A stretch of DNA of 64,000 bases from CAYPIE01 sp964410665 (GTDB lineage Bacteria > Planctomycetota > Planctomycetia > Gemmatales > Gemmataceae). This document shows, piece after piece, positions 42,879-51,588 of this stretch. The stretch is taken from positions 1-64,000 of the forward strand of contig CAYPIE010000022.1 in NCBI GenBank assembly GCA_964410665.1, given 5' to 3'. The notes below the pieces were generated by a model. That model worked only from the letters and a program-made list of their open reading frames with translations. It ran no database searches and was not told where the DNA came from. Within the stretch, counting starts at the first letter, position 1. The number at the start of each line of letters is the position of its first letter. A program made the position numbers and the translations under genes.

Positions 42879-43247
42879 ATGGAGGGAGCACGCGAGATTC
42901 TGGAGGCGATCCGGCATTCGGAGTTGGCCGCTGGTCGTTTCCGGGGGTTGCTCCACATTGTGATCGGCCGGAAGATTACCCGAGCCGATGGCTCGGTGGT
43001 CTCCGCGGGACTAACCTGGCGTGAGCTTGCCCAGTTGCTCAAGCAAGTACGTTGGGATCGGGATTACGTCCGCGAATTGGGCCTCGACCCGCAGGAACTA
43101 CCTGCCCGCGATCGCCAGAGGTTCTGGTACGCCACCATCACGGCTGCGGGTGTGGATTCCGCGCAGGCCCGGGCTGATGCGGAGGCCTTGATTCCGCAAC
43201 TCACTGCGTTGGGCTTTCAAGTTGGGCCGCCACCCCGGCCCGGTTAG
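42879..43247 (+). CDS. Hypothetical protein, divergent from the DUF4178 operon
   Basis: ATG 42879 has a GGAG 9 nt upstream; an in-frame ATG at 42864 is possible. The 122-residue product (MEGAREILEAIRHSELAAGR ... LIPQLTALGFQVGPPP) is mostly helical and soluble, with no TM segment or known motif. It reads like a real cytoplasmic protein with normal codon use. It shares a 255-bp divergent region with the operon, so it could regulate it, but no HTH is evident. Confidence 0.6.
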   Translation: MEGAREILEAIRHSELAAGRFRGLLHIVIGRKITRADGSVVSAGLTWRELAQLLKQVRWDRDYVRELGLDPQELPARDRQRFWYATITAAGVDSAQARADAEALIPQLTALGFQVGPPPRPG

Positions 43248-43291
43248 CCAACCGGCTCGGCAGAGCAACGGCGCTTCCGCCCAGGCAGGGT

Positions 43292-44506
43292 CTACACTTT
43301 GGCCTGGTCGAGGACTTCTTGATAGAGGGACAGCATCCTAGGCAAACACACATCCAAGCGATAGCGTTCCTGGATCATGCTTACCGCGGCATCCCGAAGC
43401 GATGTATAAGCGTCCGGTTGATCCAACACTTGATTGATCTTCCCGACCCAACCATCGATGTCATAAAAGTCAGCCAGCAGACCGGTGCGGTCGGGCAAGA
43501 TCACTTCGCGGACCGGGGCGGTGTTCGAGGCGAGTACCAGAGCCCCGCACGCCAAGGCATTCAGCAACGACCAGGACAGCACAAATGGCACGGTCAGATA
43601 AAGATGCAGGTTGGTCAAGTTGAACAGTCGGGCCAGATCGAGTGGAGGGATCAAACCCAAGAAAAGAAATCGCGATAGATCGTAGTCATCCTGAGACAGT
43701 ACCCATTCTTTAAAGCTCTTACCACCCGTGAAGCGCATGTCGCCGCCGTAACAGACCCGATCCTCCCCGGCAACCACAAACAGCACATCGTCGCGTTGAT
43801 CGCAGATCCGTTTGGCCACCTTCATGAAGATATCAAAGCCGCGCATCGATTCCATCCCGCGGGTCGCATAGCTGACGATCTTCATATCCATCGGTAAGGT
43901 GTGATTGCCGATGCGGCGTTCTAATCCAAATTGTGGTTTCCAAATCGTCGTGTCGATCCCATCGAAGATGACGCGAATTTTCTGTTGGCCAGCCTCCGGA
44001 AAACGACCCCGTTGCCAGTAAGTCGGGCTATAGCCCAAGTCGCAATTGTCCAAATCCAGTAGGATCATGGCATTGCGGGCTCGGGCGCGTAGGCGATCGA
44101 TCGGCCGTGACGGGAACTCGGTGCGAAAATCCATGTCCGAGTTTTCAATCCGATAAAAATACTCGAAATAATTGATAATTGGGCAGCCATACAGATCACG
44201 TAAAAACAAGGTGGTGCCAAAGCCCGAGTGGCCGAGCACCAGATCGGGTTGGATGTCCGGACGGGCTTCGAGCGCTTCGAACACCCCATGGGCATGCCAG
44301 ATCGCATTCTCAAAGGTGCGACTACAGTAATGATTTTTCGCGGTGGCGCCGCCCTTGGTCTGATACTGGATCCGTTCGATCCCGTTCACCATGCCGCTGG
44401 GTTTCTCGCTGACAAAGGTGCAGCGATAACCGTGCTCTCTCACCAAGTAGGAAGCAATGTGGCCAAACTGAGCCGGAAAATTGGGGTGGACAAACAGCAA
44501 ATGCAT
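43292..44506 (-). CDS. Family 4 glycosyltransferase
   Basis: The 404-residue GT-B protein begins MHLLFVHPNFPAQFGHIASY with the acceptor-side Rossmann fold. The C-terminal GT4 domain has KIVSYATRGMESMRGFDIFM near 205, VVAGEDRVCYGG, and LNALACGALVLASNTAPVRE near 335, with the Glu that contacts the donor ribose. It transfers a sugar from a nucleotide donor to an envelope glycan or lipid. Its start lies 2 bp after the stop of the regulator gene, so the two are cotranscribed. Confidence 0.88.
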   Translation of the reverse strand: MHLLFVHPNFPAQFGHIASYLVREHGYRCTFVSEKPSGMVNGIERIQYQTKGGATAKNHYCSRTFENAIWHAHGVFEALEARPDIQPDLVLGHSGFGTTLFLRDLYGCPIINYFEYFYRIENSDMDFRTEFPSRPIDRLRARARNAMILLDLDNCDLGYSPTYWQRGRFPEAGQQKIRVIFDGIDTTIWKPQFGLERRIGNHTLPMDMKIVSYATRGMESMRGFDIFMKVAKRICDQRDDVLFVVAGEDRVCYGGDMRFTGGKSFKEWVLSQDDYDLSRFLFLGLIPPLDLARLFNLTNLHLYLTVPFVLSWSLLNALACGALVLASNTAPVREVILPDRTGLLADFYDIDGWVGKINQVLDQPDAYTSLRDAAVSMIQERYRLDVCLPRMLSLYQEVLDQAKV

Positions 44507-44508
44507 CG

Positions 44509-45678
44509 TCAGCCCTTCAATGCGGCATCCTCGCGCGGGGAGTGATCGGTCGTTGGCAGTTCGCGCGCCGTACTTTCGCGAACCAACAGGCGGCCCGGAA
44601 TCCGGACATGGACCGGGGGTGTCTCCGGCTCACGAAGCCGGGTTTGCAATAACTGAAGCGCATGCTTGATCACGGCCTCAGCGGGATATTTATAGGTGGT
44701 CACGCCAATAGTGAACAGGTTGCCAATCGGCAAATCGTCGAAGCCCACCACCGCCACATCCCGGGGAACCACAAAGCCTCGGGTAAACAGCTCCATGATT
44801 AAGCCGATGGCGACAGAATCCTGAAAGCAACAAACGCCATCGATCCCACGATGAAGAACCTGATCGGCCAGCCAGCGGTCACTAGCCTTACTCGACTCGA
44901 GTGCGGGCAGCTCCAAGATCACCGGGTCGCAGGCAAACGTTTGCCCTGGCGCAGCTCGCCAACGCAGTACCTGAAGATAGCCCGCAATGCGTTCATCGTG
45001 ACTACTACACGGCGAAGCCACCACCATCGCGATACGCTGCCGACCAATATCCAAGAGATGCTCTGTCGAACGCAGCCCTCCATCAAGATCATCCACGGAC
45101 ACCAGATCATGTTCCAGCGTTCGTCCATGCCCACGTAGGTTGCGATCGAGGAACACCATTGGTAAACCGGACTGGCGACATGCTTGGACAAACCATTCAT
45201 CCTGGGCGCATAAGGCATCACTCGAGCGTGACGGCAGAAACAACACCCCCTGAATCCCCTCATCCATCGCTTTGCGCACCAATTTGCTCATGTCCAACAA
45301 ACTATGGGCATCCTCAACGCCCACCAGCTCGACAAACTCCACCGGACGTTGCCGCGCCACCGCGTCAAAGCCAGAGCGGCTAATCCCGCTCGAGAGCCGC
45401 TGCCAATCGCCTTGGGTGACCCGAAGACAAACACCCCATTTCGGACGTTCCCCCTGTTGCGCAGGGTCGGCAAGAAAGCAGCCCGAGCGATCTACTTTGC
45501 CAATTAAACCCTTGTCCCGTAACACCTGGATGGCCCGCGCGGCCGTGACCATGGACACACCATGCTCCTCGGCGATCCCCCGTAAGGAGGGCATTCGCCG
45601 ATCGGGCCAAGCCCCCGCAATAATCTGATCCTCGATGATCCGCGAGAGACGGAGATATTTCGGCGAGCTTCCTCGCAT
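44509..45678 (-). CDS. GntR-type HTH regulator with LacI-type ligand-binding domain
   Basis: The 389-residue regulator has a GntR winged helix (about 1-75: YLRLSRIIEDQIIAGAW, MPSLRGIAEEHGVSMVTAAR, LRDKGLIGKV). A periplasmic-binding-protein-like effector domain of the LacI/GalR class follows (about 90-360: VFLDRNLRGHG, DLVSVDDLDGGLRSTEHLLD, VAVVGFDDLPIGNLF, TTYKYPAEAVIKHALQLL). This AraR/XylR-like layout usually senses a sugar. It precedes and probably controls the GT4 gene and itself. No operator could be identified with confidence. Confidence 0.88.
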   Translation of the reverse strand: MRGSSPKYLRLSRIIEDQIIAGAWPDRRMPSLRGIAEEHGVSMVTAARAIQVLRDKGLIGKVDRSGCFLADPAQQGERPKWGVCLRVTQGDWQRLSSGISRSGFDAVARQRPVEFVELVGVEDAHSLLDMSKLVRKAMDEGIQGVLFLPSRSSDALCAQDEWFVQACRQSGLPMVFLDRNLRGHGRTLEHDLVSVDDLDGGLRSTEHLLDIGRQRIAMVVASPCSSHDERIAGYLQVLRWRAAPGQTFACDPVILELPALESSKASDRWLADQVLHRGIDGVCCFQDSVAIGLIMELFTRGFVVPRDVAVVGFDDLPIGNLFTIGVTTYKYPAEAVIKHALQLLQTRLREPETPPVHVRIPGRLLVRESTARELPTTDHSPREDAALKG

Positions 45679-45731
45679 GAGCGCTGGAATCCAATCTGAG
45701 TATTACGAGCTCGACTGGTGCATATCTTACT

Positions 45732-46190
45732 TCACACCCACAAACAAGTCCACACAACCCACTGCCTGCCATTTTGTGAGACCTTCTCCGGTGAAATCGT
45801 CAGCGGCGCGTGATCGTTCGATAGCGCACCAAGCTTGTCTGCAATACTCATTGGTTTGTTCCTGTGATCTGTCCGCAACCCTACCAACGATGCTCCGGCC
45901 AAGAACGATAAGCCAACGGCAACCCAGTTCCAAACACTGGGTTGCTCAGCAACAAGCGACACCGCCAATGAGACACTTTCCACGGGATACAGAGCGAGCA
46001 AGGGCGTCACCACCACCGCCTTGCCACCGGAATACGCCGCAGACGTGAACAGCAGCGCAAAGCCATTCAGCAGCCCAACCCCCGCCATCCACATCCAACC
46101 TGGGATCGGAACCCCCCAGTCCAATCCTCGCCAGCCGAGGATTCCCAAGCTTACCAATATAAACGACTTGGCATCAGAGCCTGTCCCAGA
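45732..46190 (-). pseudogene. Truncated EamA/DMT-family transporter
   Basis: The frame encodes the second half of a DMT-superfamily EamA transporter: SDAKSFILVSLGILGWRGLD, MWMAGVGLLNGFALLFTSAA, GGKAVVVTPLLALYPVESVS and WNWVAVGLSFLAGASLVGL, with about four TM segments. It then runs into an unrelated polar tail. In-frame TGA at 46193-46191 precedes it, and the first five TM segments of the family are missing upstream. Only a TTG at 46157 could start it. It is best read as a decayed 3' fragment of a metabolite exporter gene. Confidence 0.6.
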
Positions 46191-46618
46191 TCAGCCGCAA
46201 CCCCCTCGATCTTGGCAAAGCGGGATGCGATCCCCCAGCCACCCTAACCAACTGTTGAAAGCAGGGCATAGCTGACCAAGGGCGGGATTCGCAGCAGCCG
46301 CATGAATGGTCTCCCTTATAGGGCAGAATCCTCTCCAGAGTTGCTGGGCCAAAGCAGCGGGAGCTGCCTCAGCATCCCCGCTTGCAGAATCTTTAACCAG
46401 GGCCTGGTGTTCTTCGTGGGTGCGTAGGAGAGTGAATACTTCCCCACCGCCTTCAGGAATTAGGAATGCACACGCCCAACAACCGGAATGACACAAACCA
46501 TTCTCGGAGATACAAAGCAGCGGGGAACCCACACGCCTGAGTAGTCGTCAGAAGAGTCGAGCCCTGAGGTGAAACACTCGCTGTAACGACTTACAACCTA
46601 CGACGAACAGACCTCCAT
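46191..46618. other. Degenerate stretch upstream of the EamA fragment
   Basis: A minus-strand frame (46191-46532), in the same frame as the EamA fragment, encodes EVFTLLRTHEEHQALVKDSA and IHAAAANPALGQLCPAFN. It has no TM segments, so it is not the missing EamA half. It may be part of another small gene. I see no family and no ribosome-binding site. Confidence 0.3.
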
Positions 46619-46620
46619 CG

Positions 46621-46646
46621 CCTGCGACGGGACGTCCCGTCGCAGG
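46621..46646 (-). terminator. Perfect 26-bp palindrome after the PVC cytochrome gene
   Basis: CCTGCGACGGGAC is followed directly by its exact reverse complement. It lies 13 bp beyond the stop of the long minus-strand gene and can form a very stable hairpin. No T-run follows. Confidence 0.6.
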
Positions 46647-46658
46647 CCGTTGCGATAC

Positions 46659-49600
46659 CTATTTAGGATCAGACGTCCTCTCCAACACCTCCAGTTTCAG
46701 ATTACGGAAACGGACTTCGGTTTTGCCGCCCGAATGAAGTTGCAAGGCGATGATGCCACGCGCTGCCCCAGCTGGATCGTCCAGATCGACACAAAGGTGG
46801 CCATTGATGAAAGTACGCAGGCGGCTACCACGTGCCTCGATCACGTAGTTGTTCCAGCCGTCGGGTTGGAGGAAGCCCTCGCCGGACTTGTCCCAGAGAA
46901 GCCCTCGACCGTGCTCCTCGTACAGCTTCCCCCACCAGCCTGGACCGATGTCGGCTTGGTAGCCGTGTACCTCACCGTCATGGACCGAGCTGCGGAACTG
47001 AATACCACTATTGCCAGCGTTCCCCAGTAGCCGGACCGCTAAACTCAAGCGAAAATCCGCCACCGCCAGATCACTCACCAGCCAAGTATTCTTCTTGAGT
47101 CCGCTGGTGCGGCCAACAATCGCTCCCCCTTCGACCGACCATAGAGTCCGGTCGCCAGACCAGCCGCTTAAGTCTTTGCCGTTAAACAGCTGCGAGGCAT
47201 TGTCTCGCGTCGCCAGCATCGGCACCTGTTGGTTGCCACCGAGGTAAGCGAGGAGGCCTCGGATCTCATGTTCCTTGAGTTGCAGCAACTGATTTTCCGG
47301 CATCATTGATTGGTCGCTAAGGACCCGTTGATCAATGTCCTGTTTGGGCAGGACGATGGTCTGATCGGCGGTGCGTACGGTGACGGCCTTGGCAGTTTCT
47401 GCTTTGACGATGCCCGTGATCACCCGACCATCGAACAAGTAGAATATACTTTGTTGGTATTCTTTGGCCATCACCGCACTGGGGTCGACAATGTTACTTA
47501 GCAAGTAGTCAAGGTCGGCGCGGTTGGAGCCAGTAAGATCTGGGCCCAAGTTATCGCCGACACCGTAGAGCTGGTGGCATTGCATACAAGTGCGGGCGAA
47601 CAGGGCCCGGCCGAGTTGCCGGTCGGCTTGGTCGGGTTGCCGCATCAGGTTTTTGTAACGCGCAATCAGTTTGATCTTGTCCGCAGGAGTGGGACGGATT
47701 CTGCCCCAGACGGTTTTGAGCTGCCTGGTCAGGGCATCATCCTTAAAATACTCGAGTTGCCGCACCAAGTCGGCGGTAAGATCTGAGCCGGGTAGTTGTT
47801 GGGCCTGGATCCCCTCTAGTAGCGCCCGCCCGTAAGCAACCCGCGAACACAGGGTAGCCAGTACGGCGCGTTTCTCCTCAGGGGGCAGGTTGGGGTAGAG
47901 CTTCAACAGTAGGGCCGGGGTGTTCGGGTCGTCATACTGTGCCAGTCCCATCAGCGCGACCTTGCGGACCGCGGCGTCCTTGACCAGTTGCTGCAGTAGT
48001 AGTGCCAGGCCCGGGTCCTTCGCCTCCAGGAGAGCCTGCAAACCCCGCTGACGGATCTCGGTTGGCACCGTGGCGTCTTGCACCTGGCCCATGATCGCGT
48101 TCTTGGCGTTAGCATCGCCAAACTTCAAGCTTAGAGCCAGAGTTTCCAGGCGGATTCGTGCATCATCACTCTTGCGCAACGCGGCGTAGACCTCGGGCCA
48201 CTCTTCAGGCGGGCGAACCTGACGTTGGCCCTGCAGGGCGGTTCGTAGAGCGTTGAGATAGATACCCTGGATCTCCGCGGTGTCTGCCTTCTTTAGGCCG
48301 CGGATCAGGATGGCCAATGCCCCCTTGCTATCGGTACTGCCGATGCGGCGAAACATAAACTCACGCAACCGCGGCATCGTCTTGCCCGCGGTCAGTCCTA
48401 AGGCCAGAGCCCGCTCCGGGTCCACATCTGCCAGCGGCTCGGAGGCATACCAGATCATTAACGGGAGGTTATGATCGGCCGCATCCTCGGCGTGTGCTGC
48501 CAGCGCGGCTACGATGTCCCAGCGATCCTTGACCGCTACCTGCTGCGCGGCTGAGGCAACATAAAGCCGCACCACCGGAGAGTCATCGCTTACCGCGAGC
48601 TTCGCCAGGTCACTCGGTGTCAATGCCGGCGCCGGCCGGTCGAAGCCGAGCTGCACCGCCCAACCACGGACATACGGACTAGCGTCGGTCAGCGTCTGGC
48701 GGAGTAATACTGGCTCCAAACTGCCGGTGACATGCAGGGCCCACAACGCACGTAAACGTCGGGTATCCTCCGCATGGTTGGTGGCGGTACTGGTGAGGAA
48801 GTCACGGGCGTCCGCGGCAATCGGCCGTTTCGCAGCCCGCTCCTGAAGAACACGGCGAGTATGACGCACATACCAGTCGTTGGCGTTCAGCAACTCCTTG
48901 GCAAGCTCGAGGTCGCTCAGGGTGTGTAGGTCGACCGAGGTGGCTGCGGGATCGCCGTAGGTCACCTTGTAGATGCGGCCGTTGCTACGGTCGTGACGCT
49001 TCGGGTCATTGAGGTGGCAGGCCTGCATGTCGTACCAGTCGATGATGTAGACCTGCCCGTCCGGTCCATAGCGGAGGTTGAGGATCTGCGAAGCCCGATC
49101 ACCGGTCAAGAGGAAGTCCGGGCTGTGGCTGCCCACATAGCCAGAGCCCGACGGCTTCAGGATGTCCATGTTGACCCGCTGACCGTGAATGTTGTTCATG
49201 AAGATCTGGCCACGATACTCCTCTGGCCAAGCACCGCCGAGGTAGATCATTGCTCCAGCGTGGGCATGTCCGCCGCCCGCCTCATCCGACTTGTTGTTGC
49301 CACTGTGGGGGGTAGCCCCAAGGTAGTGCAGGTGGTCGGCAATGGTACGGATGTCTTGGTAGGTATGCGGATTGAAGTGCTGCCCGGCCTGGCGATGGTA
49401 GCGCGCGCCCTGGATAATGTGGAACAAGTGCGGGATGACACACGCCGTACAGAATGCCTGGCCGTAGTCGTTGAAGTCTACCCCCCATGGGTTGCTGGTA
49501 CCATGGGCGAACACCTCGAATACGTGCCGGGTTGGGTGGTAGCGCCAGATACCCGCGTTGATAGGTACTCGCTCGGCTGCGGGGGTACCGGGCTTGCCCA

Positions 49601-51227
49601 CCCGAGAGTGGGTGAACACGCCATGGCAGCCGTACAGCCAGCCATCCGGTCCCCAGATGAAGGCGTTCAAGGTTTCGTGGGTGTCCTGGTAGCCCCAGCC
49701 ATCGAGCAGAACCTCCGGTTTACCATCGGGGACATCATCCCGGTTACGGTCCGGAATGAACAGTAGGTACGGAGCGGCCCCCACCCAGACACCGCCGAAG
49801 CCGACTTCCAAGCCGCTCACCAGATTGAGCCCCTCGGTAAAGACCTTCCGTTGGTCGAATTTGCCATCGCCATCTTGGTCTTCAAAGATCAGGATCCGGT
49901 CACGTCCTTCCCCTTCCTTGGCCCGCCGCGGGTATTCATACGCTTCGGCCACCCACAGTCGGCCGCGGTCGTCCAGTGCCATGGCAATCGGCTGCTTCAC
50001 TTCCGGCTCGGAGGCACAGAGGCTCACCCGAAAGCCTTCGGGCAGTGTCATCGCCTCGACGGCTGCTTCGGCCTCCAACCCAGCATGTGGATACTCATCG
50101 GCCACCAGCTGCACCTTCGTCGGCGTTGGCCGGCCAGGGGCAGTAGCGTGGAAGCGGAAGTGATCAAAGTTCACATGCCCCCAACCCCCGCGATGGTCAT
50201 CAACCAGTCGGATATAGATCTCTTGACCCTGATGTCGGCGTAAGTCAACGATGACCTGCCGTAGGGTTTCACTGGACTGACCGGAGATCTGAAAGAATGG
50301 CTTACCGGTATCCTTGCGGACGAGTTCGACCCGGGTCTCCGCATGCGGACCGCCGTTGGCCAGGAAGGTGGCGTACGGGTGCGTCACCTTGAACGGCGCG
50401 GAGGTCAAGGTACCGGTCGGTGGGTCCTGATACCGCTCAAAGCCGCCGATCCAGTAGTCGCCACGGTGCCCGCTCTTCATGTCGCCGCGGCGTGGCAAAA
50501 CGGTGTCGCCCTTGATCGGCTGATTGGCGAAGGCCTTCCCCTTGGCGGTCCAATCGGCCAGAGTGCCGGTTTCGAAGTCCAGGTTCAGCGGCCGGCCATC
50601 GGCCGCGGTGGGCTTGATGCCGTCCGCGGGCTCAGGGAACGTTTCGCCTTGTCTGCGGAGGCGGACATAATCAAGACCGAACATATAGGCGGGAACTGCG
50701 TCCGGGTTGGCGCCGACGATTTGCACCTCCAAGGTGTTGCCTTGGCGATTGAAGTCCAGCTCGTCGAAGGTCAACACGCCGGTGGTGATGACCTCGGAGT
50801 GGAACAGGTCGATGGGCGTACCCAGCGTCTTACCGTTAAAGGCCAACTGAACAATCCCATAGTCCTTCGCACAGGTCAGGACCAGTTCCAGACTGCCTTT
50901 GCCCTGCTTGCCCGGGAGGGTGATCGTCAGTGCACCCCCCGGCCGAGCTCCGGTCCACCAAAGATGGGCGTCACCACTCCAGCAGTCCTCAGGGAGATTG
51001 CCCATAGCTTGGCGGCGGGCCTGGCCGGCGCTGGGCTGGGCATTCAGTTGTTCGCCCTCAATGGCCCCGGCAACCCGACTGGTGGCGGGGTCGATCGGCG
51101 TTTCCGGGCCGCGCAACGCCCGGGCATTCGCCGGAGAGACGGGGGTGAGATGCTCTTGACCGTTCGCAAACCCGAAGGTGAGCGACAAGAGATATAAGCC
51201 AGCAAAGAATCGTGAAAAACGCTGCAT
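46659..51227 (-). CDS. PVC-type heme-binding dehydrogenase-like protein fused to DUF1080
   Basis: The ATG at 51227 (MQRFSRFFAGLYLLSLTFG) gives a signal peptide; 1,522 residues follow. In order: an N-terminal carbohydrate-binding-like beta region (about 50-380); a membrane-bound-dehydrogenase-type beta propeller (about 400-800: LPEGFRVSLCASEPEVKQPI, LWVAEAYEYPRR, GHAHAGAMIYLGG, IIDWYDMQACHLN); a HEAT-like helical region (about 820-1160); a mono-heme cytochrome c (FARTCMQCHQLYGVGDNLGP, near 1190) with downstream MMPENQL; and a C-terminal DUF1080 beta sandwich (LFNGKDLSGW to the end, about 1345-1520). Such proteins are proposed to oxidise sugars extracellularly and pass electrons to heme, and DUF1080 members include 3-keto-disaccharide hydrolases. 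The fusion suggests oxidation followed by cleavage in one protein. Confidence 0.92.
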   Translation of the reverse strand: MQRFSRFFAGLYLLSLTFGFANGQEHLTPVSPANARALRGPETPIDPATSRVAGAIEGEQLNAQPSAGQARRQAMGNLPEDCWSGDAHLWWTGARPGGALTITLPGKQGKGSLELVLTCAKDYGIVQLAFNGKTLGTPIDLFHSEVITTGVLTFDELDFNRQGNTLEVQIVGANPDAVPAYMFGLDYVRLRRQGETFPEPADGIKPTAADGRPLNLDFETGTLADWTAKGKAFANQPIKGDTVLPRRGDMKSGHRGDYWIGGFERYQDPPTGTLTSAPFKVTHPYATFLANGGPHAETRVELVRKDTGKPFFQISGQSSETLRQVIVDLRRHQGQEIYIRLVDDHRGGWGHVNFDHFRFHATAPGRPTPTKVQLVADEYPHAGLEAEAAVEAMTLPEGFRVSLCASEPEVKQPIAMALDDRGRLWVAEAYEYPRRAKEGEGRDRILIFEDQDGDGKFDQRKVFTEGLNLVSGLEVGFGGVWVGAAPYLLFIPDRNRDDVPDGKPEVLLDGWGYQDTHETLNAFIWGPDGWLYGCHGVFTHSRVGKPGTPAAERVPINAGIWRYHPTRHVFEVFAHGTSNPWGVDFNDYGQAFCTACVIPHLFHIIQGARYHRQAGQHFNPHTYQDIRTIADHLHYLGATPHSGNNKSDEAGGGHAHAGAMIYLGGAWPEEYRGQIFMNNIHGQRVNMDILKPSGSGYVGSHSPDFLLTGDRASQILNLRYGPDGQVYIIDWYDMQACHLNDPKRHDRSNGRIYKVTYGDPAATSVDLHTLSDLELAKELLNANDWYVRHTRRVLQERAAKRPIAADARDFLTSTATNHAEDTRRLRALWALHVTGSLEPVLLRQTLTDASPYVRGWAVQLGFDRPAPALTPSDLAKLAVSDDSPVVRLYVASAAQQVAVKDRWDIVAALAAHAEDAADHNLPLMIWYASEPLADVDPERALALGLTAGKTMPRLREFMFRRIGSTDSKGALAILIRGLKKADTAEIQGIYLNALRTALQGQRQVRPPEEWPEVYAALRKSDDARIRLETLALSLKFGDANAKNAIMGQVQDATVPTEIRQRGLQALLEAKDPGLALLLQQLVKDAAVRKVALMGLAQYDDPNTPALLLKLYPNLPPEEKRAVLATLCSRVAYGRALLEGIQAQQLPGSDLTADLVRQLEYFKDDALTRQLKTVWGRIRPTPADKIKLIARYKNLMRQPDQADRQLGRALFARTCMQCHQLYGVGDNLGPDLTGSNRADLDYLLSNIVDPSAVMAKEYQQSIFYLFDGRVITGIVKAETAKAVTVRTADQTIVLPKQDIDQRVLSDQSMMPENQLLQLKEHEIRGLLAYLGGNQQVPMLATRDNASQLFNGKDLSGWSGDRTLWSVEGGAIVGRTSGLKKNTWLVSDLAVADFRLSLAVRLLGNAGNSGIQFRSSVHDGEVHGYQADIGPGWWGKLYEEHGRGLLWDKSGEGFLQPDGWNNYVIEARGSRLRTFINGHLCVDLDDPAGAARGIIALQLHSGGKTEVRFRNLKLEVLERTSDPK

Positions 51228-51588
51228 CGTGGTTGGCCTCCCCTGCTGGGAAGTGGAGCGGAAGACGGCAAGAATCGGATCGCAACGGTGCGTAGAGCGG
51301 CGTTTCCGAGTCATCAGCCCCCCATTGTAAAGCGCTGGTCAGGCCGTCACCAGCAGGCAGACCAAGGAATCGCACCTGCACCGACCTGCCTCCCTATTTG
51401 GAGGGATAACTTGACGAAAATTATAATATTTTAATTAAATATGTTGTGACTCAAGTTATTCTCTTGATTCACGCGAAATCGACGCCCTCGCACCGTGGAA
51501 TCGACACGCGCGGCCAATCAAGCTATTCTTGAGCCCATCGTGCCCGAGCGACCTCCCGGTTCGCCCTGCCTTGAAACCCGAGGTACCT
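51228..51588. other. Divergent promoter region with an AT-rich island
   Basis: This lies between the PVC cytochrome gene and the GH140-like gene. Bases 51411-51445 are almost entirely A/T (TTGACGAAAATTATAATATT and onward), in sharp contrast to the surroundings. TATAAT-like boxes occur on both strands, but no -35/-10 pair has ideal spacing. It probably holds both promoters. Confidence 0.45.

Noticed and set aside
48993..49766. 257-codon frame antisense to the PVC cytochrome gene
   Set aside because: The sense strand holds a continuous known multidomain protein; the antisense product is Val-rich noise.
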